64,000 nucleotides of DNA from Glycomyces tritici (GTDB lineage: Bacteria > Actinomycetota > Actinomycetes > Mycobacteriales > Micromonosporaceae), in assembly GCF_030403505.1 (NCBI RefSeq), contig NZ_JAUEMJ010000004.1, forward strand, positions 248,001 through 312,000, given 5' to 3'. A program made the position numbers and the translations under genes. The notes under the pieces are model-generated. The model did no database searches. It worked only from the letters and a program-made list of their open reading frames with translations, and was not told the origin of the DNA. Within the stretch, counting starts at the first letter, position 1; each line of letters begins with the position of its first letter. Shown piece by piece: positions 42,296 through 52,773 of this stretch.

Positions 42296-44080
42296 GTGTC
42301 AGCGCCCAATCTCGTCAACCTCGAAACCGTGTCCAAGGCCTACCCCGACCAGGTGGTCCTCGACGCGGTCTCCCTCGGCATCGCCGCAGGCCAGCGCGTC
42401 GGCGTCGTCGGCCGCAACGGCGACGGGAAGTCGACGCTGCTGCGCCTCATCGCCCGCACCGACGATCCCGATTCGGGGCGCGTCGTGCACACCGGCGGCA
42501 CCCGCATCGCCGTGCTCGGCCAGACCGACGGGCTCCGCGACGACGCCACCGTGCGCGCGCAGCTCTTCGGCGACGCCGACGCCCACGAGTGGGCCCGCGA
42601 CCCTCGCGTCCGCGAGATCCTCACCGGCCTGTTCGGCGGCCTCGACGCGCCCGTGCTCCCCGAAGGGCTGGACTCGCGGATCGGGGTGCTCTCCGGTGGC
42701 GAGCGCCGCCGCGTCGACCTCGCCCGGGTCCTGTCGGAGGACGCGGACCTGCTGCTGCTCGACGAGCCCACGAACCACCTCGACATCGAGGGGATCGCCT
42801 GGCTCGCTTCGTATCTGAACGCCATGCGGGCGGCGATCACCGTCGTCACGCACGACCGGTGGTTCCTCGACGAGATCTGCGACCGCATCTGGGATGTGCA
42901 GCGCGGCAACGTGTTCGAGTACGACGGCGGCTACACGGCGTACGTCCTGGCCCGCGCCGAGCGCGAGCGCCAGGCGAGCGTGGCCGAGGAGAAGCGCCAG
43001 AACCTCATGCGCAAAGAGCTCGCGTGGCTGCGCCGGGGCGCCAAGGCGCGCACCGGGAAGGCGAAGTACCGCGTCGACGCGGCGAACGAGCTGATCGCGA
43101 ACGAGCCGCCGCCGCGCGACACCGCCGAGCTGGTGAGCTTCGCGACCGGGCGCCTGGGCAAGACGGTGTTCGAGGCGGAGAACGTCACGGTGAAGGCCGG
43201 CGACCAGACGCTGCTGGAGCACTTGGACTGGATCCTCGGGCCGGGCAAGCGGGTCGGGCTCCTCGGCGTGAACGGCGCGGGCAAGACCTCGCTGCTGCGC
43301 ACGCTCGCGAACGCGCTCGACGACGAGCAGCCGGCGGCGGGCCGCGTCAAGGTCGGCCGCACCGTGAAGCTGGCGTGGCTCACGCAGCACATGGAGGACC
43401 TGGACGGCTCCTGGCGCGTGCTCGAGGCGATCGAGAACGTGGCGAAGCGGGTCCAGTTGGGCAAGAAGGAGATGTCGGCCGGGCAGCTCGCGGAGCGCCT
43501 GGGGTTCCTCGGTGGGAAGCAGCGCACGTTCGTGCGCGACCTCTCGGGCGGGCAGCGGCGGCGCCTGCAGCTGGCGCGGCTGCTCATGGCCGAGCCGAAC
43601 GTGCTGTTCCTCGACGAGCCGACGAACGACCTGGACATCGAGACGCTCACCCAGCTGGAGGACCTGCTGGACGACTGGGCGGGGACGATGGTCGTGGTCA
43701 GCCACGACCGGTACTTCACCGAGCGGGTCGCGGACGAGACCTGGGCGCTGCTGGGCGACCGCAAGCTGCGGCACCTGCCGCGCGGGATCGAGGAGTACCT
43801 GGAGCGCCGCGCGGACAAGTCCGCTGCGCCGCAGGCGAAGAGCAAGGGCCCCGGCAACGCGCCGCAGTCCTCGGCCGCTGACGAGCGGGCGACGCAGAAG
43901 GAGCTGTCGAAGCTCGAGCGGCGCCTGGCGAAGGTCGAGGAGAAGATCGCGGCGCTCTACGCGGACATGGCCGAGCACGCGACGGACCCGGCGAAGCTCG
44001 GGGAGCTGCAGGATCAGGTGACCGCTTTGGAGACCGAGCGGGAAGCGATCGAGGAGCGCTGGATGGAGCTCGCGGACTGA
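42296..44080 (+). CDS. ABC-F family ATPase (Uup-like)
   Basis: A 594-aa soluble protein with two ABC domains and no membrane part. Domain 1: GRNGDGKSTLLR, LSGGERRRVDLARVL, LLLLDEPTNHLDIEG. Linker with an arginine/lysine-rich P-site tRNA-interaction helix (EELAWLRRGAKARTGKAKYR core; also ERERQASVAEEKRQ). Domain 2: GVNGAGKTSLLR, LSGGQRRRLQLARLL, LFLDEPTNDLDIET. The C-terminal 80 residues are a charged coiled coil (LSKLERRLAKVEEKIAALY). This is the Uup plan: ribosome-associated factors acting in translation or, for some, antibiotic resistance. Divergent from the exporter pair. Confidence 0.92.
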   Translation: MSAPNLVNLETVSKAYPDQVVLDAVSLGIAAGQRVGVVGRNGDGKSTLLRLIARTDDPDSGRVVHTGGTRIAVLGQTDGLRDDATVRAQLFGDADAHEWARDPRVREILTGLFGGLDAPVLPEGLDSRIGVLSGGERRRVDLARVLSEDADLLLLDEPTNHLDIEGIAWLASYLNAMRAAITVVTHDRWFLDEICDRIWDVQRGNVFEYDGGYTAYVLARAERERQASVAEEKRQNLMRKELAWLRRGAKARTGKAKYRVDAANELIANEPPPRDTAELVSFATGRLGKTVFEAENVTVKAGDQTLLEHLDWILGPGKRVGLLGVNGAGKTSLLRTLANALDDEQPAAGRVKVGRTVKLAWLTQHMEDLDGSWRVLEAIENVAKRVQLGKKEMSAGQLAERLGFLGGKQRTFVRDLSGGQRRRLQLARLLMAEPNVLFLDEPTNDLDIETLTQLEDLLDDWAGTMVVVSHDRYFTERVADETWALLGDRKLRHLPRGIEEYLERRADKSAAPQAKSKGPGNAPQSSAADERATQKELSKLERRLAKVEEKIAALYADMAEHATDPAKLGELQDQVTALETEREAIEERWMELAD

Positions 44081-44480
44081 GTCCATAGGCGCCGTTGCAC
44101 ATGCGGTCCATGGTCGCGGCGCCTGAGCCGAGCAGCGCTGCAGCGGCTGGAACTGCGCTCGGATCGTCGTCGTTTTGTGTTGCGCCGCTTGGGTTCGTGT
44201 GCGGTGCTGCCGTAGTCGCCAGCGGCTTCGGTGCGTCGCGACTCGGTGACGGAGCCGAATATTCTATCGGGTCCGAACGCTCCCATACCGGTTGGTAACC
44301 GACTCTTCATTCAGTGATTTATGGGCCTCATCCAGGGTCTTCACAATTCATTGTGATTTCCCTAACCTCAGGTTGAAAGCCCGAAAGGGACCGGTTCCAC
44401 CGAACCGCGCCCTGTGCGGCGGTGCGCCCCATTGATCCCTTGCGCATCGGCCGTCTGAACCGAGAGGGAGTTCCACCCCC
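44081..44480 (+). other. Intergenic region upstream of the first subtilase
   Basis: Four hundred bases with no supportable gene. GC falls in 44240-44380. It contains TCACAAT-TC-ATTGTGA at 44341-44356, the motif CATTCAGTGATTT at 44308-44320 that is echoed upstream of the third subtilase, and a GAGAGGGAG ribosome site before the ATG at 44481. Confidence 0.5.
44341..44356. promoter_or_regulatory. 16-bp inverted repeat upstream of subtilase 1
   Basis: TCACAAT-TC-ATTGTGA, perfect 7-bp arms around two bases, 125 bases before the start codon, within promoter distance. Possible operator. Confidence 0.45.
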
Positions 44481-46031
44481 ATGACTGTCTCGCAACTTTC
44501 CCTTCGCCGCATTGCGGCCGCGTCCCTCGTGGGCGTGGCGGCACTCGGCACGGTCGCCTTCAGCGGCCTTGCCGCGCAAGCTGAACCGGTAGCCCAGATC
44601 GTCGGCGCCGACGCCCCCACCGCCATCGACGGCGAGTACCTCGTGGTCATGGAAGGCGCCTCCGCCTACCGCGAGGCCGACGAGATCGCCGCTGAGGCGG
44701 GCGCTTCGGTCATCGACGACTTCGCCGAGGTCGAGACCGTCCTCGTCGACGCCTCCGAATCCGAAGCGCTCGAACTGGCCGCCGCCGACGGCGTGGCCTT
44801 CGTCGAGCAGAACGCGGTCGTCTCCATCGACGCCGTGCAGTCGCCCGCCACCTGGGGCATCGACCGCATCGACCAGGTGAACCTGCCGCTGAGCAACAGC
44901 TACGAGTACCTGGGCACCGGCTCGGGCGTGCACGCGTACATCGTGGACACCGGCATCAACGCCTCGCACACCGAGTTCACCGGGCGCGTGGGCAACGGCT
45001 ACGACTTCATCCAGAACGACGCCACCCCGCAGGACGGCAACGGGCACGGCACCCACGTCGCGGGTACGGTGGGCGGCACGACCTACGGCGTCGCGAAGAA
45101 CGTGACTCTGCACGGCGTGCGCGTCCTCGACAACGCCGGCTCCGGCACCACCGCCGGTGTCGTCAACGGCATCAACTGGGTCGCCACGAACGCGATCAAA
45201 CCCGCTGTGGCGAACATGAGCCTCGGCGGCGGGTATTCGGCCTCCCTCAACAACGCCGTCACCGCGGCCGTGAACTCCGGCGTGACCTTCGCGGTCGCGG
45301 CCGGCAACGAGGACCAGGACGCCTGCAACGTCTCCCCGGCCTCCGCTCCGGCGGCTATCACCGTGGCCGCCAGCGACAACGCGGACGTCCGCGCCTACTT
45401 CTCCAACTTCGGGTCCTGTGTCGACGTCTTCGCGCCGGGCGTGAACATCACCTCCGCGTGGCACACCTCCAACAGCGCCACGAACACCATCTCCGGCACC
45501 TCGATGGCCTCCCCGCACGTCGCCGGGGCCGTCGCGGTCTACCTGGGGCTCAACCCCTCCGCCAGCACCAGCGCCGTCGCCTCCTGGGTGACGGGCAACG
45601 CCAGCGAGAACAAGATCTCGGACGTCCAGGGCAGCCCGAACCTGCTGCTGTACACCGGGACCGGCGGCGGCACCGATCCCGACCCGAGCGACTGCAAGGC
45701 CACCAAGTCGACGGCCACGCCGATCGCCGACCGCGCCACCGTCAACTCGACCCAGGCGCTCACCTGCGACGGCAACGCCCGCAGCAACAGCACCGTGGCC
45801 GTGAACATCACCCACACCTGGCGCGGGGACCTCGCGATCTACCTGATCGCCCCCGACGGCACGAGCTACACGCTCAAGACCTCCTCGAGCGGGGACTCGG
45901 CCGACAACGTCATCGCCACCTACCCGGTGAACCTCTCCAGCGAGGCCTCCACGGGCACTTGGACACTGCGCATCGTGGACGCCTACGCCGGGGACACCGG
46001 GACGCTCAACTCCTGGACCCTCGAGCTGTGA
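44481..46031 (+). CDS. Secreted subtilisin-like protease with P/proprotein-convertase domain
   Basis: A 516-aa S8 serine protease. Signal peptide to about residue 34 (cleavage near AAQA-EP), I9-type propeptide (38-118, [14 protein letters not shown]...[12 protein letters not shown]), catalytic domain with YIVDTGIN (D156), [10 protein letters not shown] (H189) and [11 protein letters not shown] (S342). From about 410 a P domain: [66 protein letters not shown] domains help fold or stabilise such proteases. First of three tandem paralogues; only this one has the P domain. Probably autoactivated after export. Substrate unknown. Confidence 0.93.
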   Translation: MTVSQLSLRRIAAASLVGVAALGTVAFSGLAAQAEPVAQIVGADAPTAIDGEYLVVMEGASAYREADEIAAEAGASVIDDFAEVETVLVDASESEALELAAADGVAFVEQNAVVSIDAVQSPATWGIDRIDQVNLPLSNSYEYLGTGSGVHAYIVDTGINASHTEFTGRVGNGYDFIQNDATPQDGNGHGTHVAGTVGGTTYGVAKNVTLHGVRVLDNAGSGTTAGVVNGINWVATNAIKPAVANMSLGGGYSASLNNAVTAAVNSGVTFAVAAGNEDQDACNVSPASAPAAITVAASDNADVRAYFSNFGSCVDVFAPGVNITSAWHTSNSATNTISGTSMASPHVAGAVAVYLGLNPSASTSAVASWVTGNASENKISDVQGSPNLLLYTGTGGGTDPDPSDCKATKSTATPIADRATVNSTQALTCDGNARSNSTVAVNITHTWRGDLAIYLIAPDGTSYTLKTSSSGDSADNVIATYPVNLSSEASTGTWTLRIVDAYAGDTGTLNSWTLEL

Positions 46032-46257
46032 CTCCCCCGCACAACTGAATAGCGGGTGACCGCGGGCGGGCCCTCCCCGTCGCGTCGCGTCCCGGCAGTG
46101 CGACCTGGAGCCGTCGCCCGCCGGGAGGCCGCGCCAGGGCCCGCACCGCGGCCCCGCACCCATCGAGCTCCGATCCTCAACGGCGCCAGCCGAGCTACAC
46201 CCGCCACCCTCATCCCGTCCCGGCCCTGGACCGGCCCGGACCACCCGAAGGGACCCA

Positions 46258-47433
<1,176 letters not shown>

Positions 47434-47448
47434 CCCGCTGAAAGACCC

Positions 47449-47483
47449 GCGAGGCCTTGCGCTCTGTGAGCGCAAGGCCTCGC
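47449..47483 (+). terminator. Rho-independent terminator after subtilase 2
   Basis: GCGAGGCCTTGCGCT pairs perfectly with its complement (15 bp) over a CTGTG loop, followed by TCTGTTTAT. Confidence 0.85.
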
Positions 47484-47552
47484 TCTGTTTATCCCTTTTA
47501 GACCAAAGGCGGGATTTGCTCATTCACTGATCTGTTGATGTGATTCGGGGGG

Positions 47553-47581
47553 TTTACACAGTTTGTTCTAGAGATTACGCT
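47553..47581 (+). promoter_or_regulatory. Candidate promoter of subtilase 3
   Basis: TTTACA, 17-base spacer, TACGCT, in the only AT-rich stretch between the terminator and the gene. An upstream CATTCACTGATCT (47521-47533) resembles the motif in front of subtilase 1. Confidence 0.45.
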
Positions 47582-47743
47582 CACAGCCAGGGCCTGACGG
47601 CCCGTCGCAGAGCCGCTGGGCCCGGACGGGTGAAGCGGACCGGGCCCCCCGCCCGGTCCGCGCCCCGAAGGCCCGCACCACCCTCCCCCCGGGGACGGCC
47701 GCCCCCAAGCAGGCGGACGCCCCGCACAACCGAAGGAGTTCCT

Positions 47744-48964
47744 ATGGCAGGAACGAAACGGCGCATCCGAGCCGCCGCCGCGATCGGCATCGCGGCCGCG
47801 GCGGCCGGAGGCTCGCTCATCGCGGCCTCCGCATTCGCGGGCGCAGCAGAGATCCCGGCATCCGGCGCGCCTGACATCATCGGCGCCGACTCCCCCGACG
47901 CGATCGCCGGCGAGTACATCGTCGTCATGGAAGACCAGGGCGTCCAGGCCGCAGGCGGCCTGGACGCGCTCGCCGACGACCTCGGCGTCACGGTCGACGT
48001 CGAGGACACCCTCGGCATCGTCGACGGCTACGTCGCCCAGATGAGCGAGGCCGAAGCGCTCGAACTCGCCGCCGACGACGCGGTCGCCTACGTCGAGCAG
48101 AACCAGTGGGCCCACGCCTCAGAGGTGCAGGCCGACCCGCCGTCGTGGGGACTCGACCGCGTCGACCAGGACGCGCTCCCCCTCGACCAGTCCTATGAGT
48201 ACACCCAGTCCGGGACGGGCGTCGAGGCGTTCGTGCTCGACACCGGCGTGAACCTCGAGCACCAGGAGTTCGAGGGCCGCATCGGCGACGGCTACGACTT
48301 CATCGACGACGACGCCGACCCGGCCGACTGCCACGGCCACGGCACGCACGTCGCCGGCACCATCGGCGGCTCCACGTACGGCCTCGCCAAGGACGTCACG
48401 ATCCGCCCGGTCCGCGTCCTCGACTGCCAGGGCTCCGGCTCCTACGCCGCGATCATCGGCGGCATCGACTGGGTCGCCGCGAACGCCGGCGAGTCGGCCG
48501 TCGCCAACATGAGCCTCGGCGGCTCCTTCAGCCAGGCCCTCAACGACTCGATCGCGGCCGCGGTCGAGTCGGGCGTGACCTTCGCGATCGCCGCGGGCAA
48601 CGAGGGCCAGGACGCGTGCGGCGTGTCCCCCGGCTCCGAGCCGAGCGCGATCACCGTGGGCGCCACCGATGAGGACGACGCCGCCGCCTCGTTCTCGAAC
48701 TTCGGCGAATGCGTCGACATCCTCGCCCCGGGCGTGGGCATCACCTCCGCCTGGATCGACGGCGCCGACGCCGAGAAGACCATCTCGGGCACCTCGATGG
48801 CCACCCCGCACGTCGCGGGCGTCGCCGCCCTGTTCCTCGAGTCGAACCCGGGCGCCACGCCCGACGAGGTCGCCACCGCCCTCACCGGCGGCGCCCTCCC
48901 GGACGTCGTCACCGAACCGAACGGCAGCCCCAACCTGCTGCTGAACACCGCCTTCCTGGGCTGA
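47744..48964 (+). CDS. Secreted subtilisin-like protease 3
   Basis: A 406-aa S8 protease. Signal peptide to about residue 36 (AAASAFAGA-AE), I9 propeptide (DSPDAIAGEYIVVMEDQG ... VAYVEQN), catalytic [19 protein letters not shown] and GTSMATPHVAG. It is the most diverged of the three, with extra acidic residues on the catalytic domain (DEDDAAASFSNFGECVDIL) and cysteines at different places, so it may have another substrate or salt preference. ATG 47744 has GAAGGAG six bases upstream. Own promoter and terminator. Confidence 0.93.
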   Translation: MAGTKRRIRAAAAIGIAAAAAGGSLIAASAFAGAAEIPASGAPDIIGADSPDAIAGEYIVVMEDQGVQAAGGLDALADDLGVTVDVEDTLGIVDGYVAQMSEAEALELAADDAVAYVEQNQWAHASEVQADPPSWGLDRVDQDALPLDQSYEYTQSGTGVEAFVLDTGVNLEHQEFEGRIGDGYDFIDDDADPADCHGHGTHVAGTIGGSTYGLAKDVTIRPVRVLDCQGSGSYAAIIGGIDWVAANAGESAVANMSLGGSFSQALNDSIAAAVESGVTFAIAAGNEGQDACGVSPGSEPSAITVGATDEDDAAASFSNFGECVDILAPGVGITSAWIDGADAEKTISGTSMATPHVAGVAALFLESNPGATPDEVATALTGGALPDVVTEPNGSPNLLLNTAFLG

Positions 48965-48987
48965 CACCGCAGGAACGCATCGATCGA

Positions 48988-49016
48988 GGGCCGGAGCGGC
49001 AACGCTCCGGCCCTTT
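48988..49016 (+). terminator. Rho-independent terminator after subtilase 3
   Basis: GGGCCGGAGCG-GCAA-CGCTCCGGCCC followed by TTT. Confidence 0.85.
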
Positions 49017-49173
49017 CGGCGCGCCCGCATTTCCAGGGCAAAACGCCCACTCGGGCACCGCACCCTCCCGCGGCCATGAAACAGTCCACTGAGACTTGTT
49101 GCCGACGGCCGCGTTCCGGTAATAATGGCTCAGGCCACGCCCGCCATCGCGATCGAGATCTGGAGGCTTGACG

Positions 49174-49905
49174 ATGACCGTGCTCCTGGTGCCCTACCAC
49201 CTCGACGAGCGCCTATCCGATGACGAGTTCCCGGTCGTCGCCGACCGCGTCGTGACCAAGGACCTGCCCGACGGAACGTTCTGGTCCCGCATCGCCGACC
49301 TCTACGACCTCGTCGGCGACGCCGTCGCCACCGCCAAGCGCCCCACCGTCGTCACCGCCGACTGCACCGTCGCCATCGGCGTCGTCGCGGGACTCCAGCG
49401 CCAGGGCATCGAACCGTCGATCATGTGGTTCGACGCCCACGGCGACCTCCACACGTCCCGCAGCAGCGCCTCCGGCTACCCCGGCGGCATGGTGCTGCGT
49501 ACCCTCCTCGGCGACGGCGACCCCGCGATCGCCGCCACCACCGGCCTCACCCCGGTCCCGCCCGAATGCATCGTCCTCGTCGACGCCCGCGACCTCGACG
49601 CCCCCGAGGCCGAATACCTCGCCGGCAGCCCCATCACCCACTCGGCCGTCGAGGACGCCGCAGCTCCTGAAGGGCCGATCTACCTGCACATCGACCTCGA
49701 CGTCATCGACGCCGACACCGTCCCCGGCCTGCGCTACCCGGTCACCCCCGGCCCGAGCCCCGACCAGATCCGCGACGCCGCCCTGCGCGTCCTCGCCACC
49801 GGCAGGGTCGCCGCCATGACCATCGCCTGCACCTGGCACCCCGGATCGGGCACGCCGCTCGCGGTCCGCAAACTCATCGACGACCTGGTCACCGCCGCAA
49901 ACTGA
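49174..49905 (+). CDS. Arginase/agmatinase-fold protein
   Basis: A 243-aa ureohydrolase-fold protein. Metal-binding motifs: SIMWFDAHGDLHTSRSS near 90 (DAHxD) and IYLHIDLDVIDADTVPG near 171 (DxDxxD), both complete. The first metal histidine region usually GGDHS is here VTADCTVAIG with Asp-Cys instead of Asp-His, which may weaken one ligand. Family members hydrolyse arginine, agmatine or formimidoglutamate; substrate cannot be called. ATG 49174 has GGAGG seven bases upstream; a TTG at 49168 is less suitable. The protein is shorter than arginases (300 aa), as in some actinobacterial versions. Confidence 0.8.
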   Translation: MTVLLVPYHLDERLSDDEFPVVADRVVTKDLPDGTFWSRIADLYDLVGDAVATAKRPTVVTADCTVAIGVVAGLQRQGIEPSIMWFDAHGDLHTSRSSASGYPGGMVLRTLLGDGDPAIAATTGLTPVPPECIVLVDARDLDAPEAEYLAGSPITHSAVEDAAAPEGPIYLHIDLDVIDADTVPGLRYPVTPGPSPDQIRDAALRVLATGRVAAMTIACTWHPGSGTPLAVRKLIDDLVTAAN

Positions 49906-49917
49906 CCCGGACACGAC

Positions 49918-49950
49918 GAAGGGCGCCGTCCGCAATGGACGGCGCCCTTC
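49918..49950 (+). terminator. Rho-independent terminator after arginase-fold gene
   Basis: GAAGGGCGCCGTCC pairs with its complement over GCAAT. Weak T content after (CTCTG). Confidence 0.75.
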
Positions 49951-50075
49951 CTCTGCTGAACGACGAGTGCCGAAGCGGCGCTCCGCAACCGGTGTCGCGG
50001 CGCCGAGCCGCGACGGTGGGAGGAGAGCCGACCGGTCCACGGGGGCGCGACCGGCCGGCTCGGCTTCAGGCGGGA

Positions 50076-50960
50076 CTAACCGCGGTTGTACTTCTCCCAC
50101 CATGTGAAGGTACCTCGATATGCCGACGGCGTGTTGTCAGCGGCGTGGCTCGCCAGACCGTTCTTGCCGTAGAAGTAGTCGTGCACCTGCCGCTGCGCGG
50201 GACCCGACATGTCGGTGTCGCCCACCGCATTCGCGTGGATGTGGTAGCTGAACCCCTGCTCAGGCGTGCGCAGCCAGGCCGCGAAGCCCACGTCGCGCAT
50301 GGCCTTCACGGTCTGCCAGCGCTGCGTCGCCGTCATCGATCCGACATTGACGTCCACGACCCCGCCGCCGTCGTGCGTCCCGGCCGAACTCGGGTTGCCG
50401 GTGCTGTAGGAGCCCTGGGTGAGCGTGATGCTCCACGAGACCTTCGCGTCGGCGGCGGCGAGCATGTTCCTGGTGCGGGTGTTGACCCGCTTGCCGCCGT
50501 AGGAATCCGTGCTCGACCCGACGTTGATCGCGCGGGTCACGGTGAACAGGCCGGTGTCGGAGCCGAGCTTCGCGAGCGAGGTCGGGCCGGGGATGCCGTT
50601 GGCGTCGAGTCCGGTGTAGCCCAAGGACTTCTGGTAGGCCGAGTAGGCGCTGATGGTCGTGGTGCCGTAGTGGCCGTCCACTGAGCCCGCGGCGAGGAAG
50701 TTCTTGGCGTCGAGGGCCTGCTCCACCACTTTGACGTGCGGCCCGGCGGTCAGGGTGGTGCCGGTGCCGGACTTCGGCGGGTCGACCATGGCGGCGACGA
50801 GCACCAGTTCCATGTCGACGGCGGTGGCGGCGTGGGCGGCGTTCCCGTAGAGCACGGCAGGAACGGTGGCGGCACCGATACCACCGGCGGCCATGATGGC
50901 GCGGCGAAGCAGCCAGCGCCGGGATCGGGTGTCAGGTGTTTCGGACGGTTGGGAGGTCAT
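50076..50960 (-). CDS. Tat-exported peptidoglycan-binding, M15-like protein
   Basis: A 294-aa secreted protein. Signal TRSRRWLLRRAIMAAGGIGAAT has twin arginines, so Tat export. Residues about 73-120 look like a PG-binding module (VKVVEQALDAKNFLAAGSVDGHYGTTTISAYSAYQ). The C-terminal half has SSAGTHDGGGVVDVNVG near 210 (H-x6-D) and SYHIHANAVGD near 255 (H-x-H), the zinc pattern of M15-like D,D- or L,D-carboxypeptidases. Length is normal. ATG 50960 has GGAAGGGA about nine bases upstream; an upstream in-frame extension lacks a signal sequence of its own. Probably a cell-wall hydrolase. Confidence 0.78.
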   Translation of the reverse strand: MTSQPSETPDTRSRRWLLRRAIMAAGGIGAATVPAVLYGNAAHAATAVDMELVLVAAMVDPPKSGTGTTLTAGPHVKVVEQALDAKNFLAAGSVDGHYGTTTISAYSAYQKSLGYTGLDANGIPGPTSLAKLGSDTGLFTVTRAINVGSSTDSYGGKRVNTRTRNMLAAADAKVSWSITLTQGSYSTGNPSSAGTHDGGGVVDVNVGSMTATQRWQTVKAMRDVGFAAWLRTPEQGFSYHIHANAVGDTDMSGPAQRQVHDYFYGKNGLASHAADNTPSAYRGTFTWWEKYNRG

Positions 50961-51279
50961 CTGTTGGGTCCCTTCCAGGAGCGCACCGAGGGGTGTGATC
51001 GACGCGACATCATTCGTGTCACGGAACCATATCGAAGAAATCTTTCGTTGAGAAGTCCCCCAGTGAAACAAAACTTCATCTCGGGAAGATTTCATCCCAA
51101 CTCAACGCACACCCGGCCAATCACGGGGCGCTCCGGCGAATGCGCAACCCCGCCATCGGGCGCTCAGGTTGACACACCCTGCTCGCCCTCGGGCGCTTCG
51201 GCATTCGCACCCGGTACGCGGGCCAACACGCTGAGCGCCCGGCAAATATCATTGAGCGACACTCGTCTGCGAGGTGGCC
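50961..51279. other. Intergenic region upstream of the wall hydrolase
   Basis: About 320 bases with no supportable gene. GC is reduced around 51010-51110, with several AT-rich words, so it probably holds the minus-strand promoter. No palindrome of note. Confidence 0.45.
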
Positions 51280-51447
51280 ATGTCCTCGACCGTCGAAGTC
51301 GCGATCTCCACGGAGACCGCCAAATACGCCCCTGACAGCCCCCAGTGGCGACGCGAGGTCGCCGACCTCCATACGGCGCTTCAGCGCGAGACCGGCACGG
51401 TCACAACACCATCCATGATTGACCCAATGATCGATTACCGGCTCTGA
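51280..51447 (+). CDS. Small 55-aa protein, unknown
   Basis: A 55-residue protein with GAGGT five bases before ATG 51280. It reads like real coding sequence: MSSTVEVAISTETAKYAP is followed by DSPQWRREVADLHTALQRETG, an amphipathic helix with tryptophan, and a short tail MIDPMIDYRL. No membrane segment or known motif. It could be a small effector-associated or antitoxin-like protein, or the remains of a larger gene. Nothing adjacent on the same strand explains it. Confidence 0.45.
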   Translation: MSSTVEVAISTETAKYAPDSPQWRREVADLHTALQRETGTVTTPSMIDPMIDYRL

Positions 51448-51477
51448 CGAAGCTAATCGGATATCGGGTTACACGGC

Positions 51478-51648
51478 TCATGCCTGGTGCGGAGTTCTTA
51501 TCCGGAGTACTCGAGGTACCGCGCCGAGCAGGATCGTGTCCACGGTTTCGAGCAGTGCGGCGTTGTCCTGGTCGACCTCGTCGTAGTCGTCGACTGCGTC
51601 GTAGAAGTCCAGGCCGCCGGTGGCGTCGGCGACGAGCCTTCGGACGTG
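51478..51648 (-). pseudogene. Remnant of a RibD_C-type reductase gene
   Basis: On the minus strand the frame HVRRLVADAT-GGLDFYDAVDDYDEVDQDNAALLETVDTILLGAV-PRVLRI stops at 51478. The pieces match the start of dihydrofolate-reductase-like RibD_C proteins (LxVxxxxSLDGxxxxxGGLDFYDAVDDYxE...LLxTVDTILLGRVTYxx), but the SLDG segment is missing, the frame opens just after a TGA with no start codon, and it ends where the family has another 120 residues. I read it as a decayed copy with an internal deletion and C-terminal loss. It lies just downstream of a VOC gene. Confidence 0.65.
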
Positions 51649-51657
51649 TCAAGCCGC

Positions 51658-52050
51658 CTAGAGGTACAGGCAGAAGGGGTGTCCGGCCGGATCGAAGAGG
51701 ACTCGGACGTCGGATTGGGGTTGCGTCTCGGCGAGGACCGCGCCTTGGGCGATGGCGTGCGCGACTGCGGCGTCCAGGTCGTCGACCTGGATGTCGAGGT
51801 GCTGCGTCGCGAACGGCCGGTCCGGTTGGGCGGGCCAGACGGGTGTTCTCCAGCGGCGCTCGTATTCGAAGTTCAGCTCGAGTTCGGTCCCATCCGAAGC
51901 GATCTTTGCGAATCCGGCCTCGGGCGGATCACCCGGTGCGGGTCCGGACTTCGTGGTCACCGTCCGGCCGAGGAGCCGAGCATAGAAGTCGGCGAGCGCG
52001 AGCGGGTCGGGTGCGCCAATGGTGATGGCGTTGAACGCAAGTCGTGGCAT
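51658..52050 (-). CDS. VOC (glyoxalase/bleomycin-resistance fold) protein
   Basis: A 130-aa single-domain VOC protein: MPRLAFNAITIGAPDPLALADFYARLLG at the start, LELNFEYE near 55, QHLDIQVDDLDAAVAHAIAQGAVLAETQ near 83 and RVLFDPAGHPFCLYL at the end, the two beta-alpha-beta-beta-beta repeats of this fold. Metal ligands typical of enzymes (His/Glu) are partly present. Members include antibiotic-binding proteins, isomerases and dioxygenases; role open. ATG 52050 starts MPRLAF; a second ATG lies six bases upstream. Confidence 0.82.
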   Translation of the reverse strand: MPRLAFNAITIGAPDPLALADFYARLLGRTVTTKSGPAPGDPPEAGFAKIASDGTELELNFEYERRWRTPVWPAQPDRPFATQHLDIQVDDLDAAVAHAIAQGAVLAETQPQSDVRVLFDPAGHPFCLYL

Positions 52051-52283
52051 GCCCATGTCTCCAGGCTAAAGCCCGCGGCCCGTCGTTTGCGGCGATTCCT
52101 CGGGAATGGCTGGGCCCCAGTACGAACGAGGCTGCACCGACGGTCCTGGTGGAGGAAGGCACCGAGCGGTCGCCGTTTCTGGAGTCCTCCAAAGCCCTCC
52201 GACCACCGGGACCGGACCAAGGGCCGTCCCGGATGGGAGGTGAAGGATCAGCCAGTTGCTGAGCGCGCGGTTGGGTGGCAGGT

Positions 52284-52700
52284 TCAGGCGTCGGTTTGCG
52301 ATCGTGCATTCTTGTCCGCCAGGACGACGGCGCAGACGTTCCACGTCATGCCTATGAGGAAGGCGACCAGCGGGACGCCTTCCAGGTACCCGAAACCACA
52401 GAGCCCCAGTGAGCCGAGCGCAGCCACCGGCGCCAGAGCGTACAGAGCGGCGGTTCGCAGGTGGAGGGCACGAGCCAGCACCGGGCCGATGATCATTGCA
52501 GCCACAGGGGCTACAAGCAATCCGACGAGCGCGGGCTCGTAGCCCTCCCAGATGCTCTCGGGCTTGGAAGAGGATCCAGACGCGTTCCAGAAGGGCAGGA
52601 ACACCAAGGCGATGGTCAGCGCCTGTGCTACCCAGATCCCGAGCGCAGCGCCGAACGCTGCCTTACCGGTCCGCGGAGGGCGTTGTTCGTCTTCTGCCAC
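52284..52700 (-). CDS. Four-helix membrane protein
   Basis: A 138-aa membrane protein, GTG start, with helices near 15-37 (AFGAALGIWVAQALTIALVFLPF), 57-77 (ALVGLLVAPVAAMIIGPVLA), 83-103 (AALYALAPVAALGSLGLCGFG) and 107-127 (VPLVAFLIGMTWNVCAVVLA), short charged ends. No motif or family recognised. It stands alone between the two VOC genes. No strong ribosome site, so the start is tentative. Confidence 0.55.
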   Translation of the reverse strand: MAEDEQRPPRTGKAAFGAALGIWVAQALTIALVFLPFWNASGSSSKPESIWEGYEPALVGLLVAPVAAMIIGPVLARALHLRTAALYALAPVAALGSLGLCGFGYLEGVPLVAFLIGMTWNVCAVVLADKNARSQTDA

Positions 52701-52773
52701 AACAGGACTCTACCGAGATCGCGATGACTCGGGGTGTGCTCGGCTGCGACGGCACGTTCAGGCGGTCTTTGGC

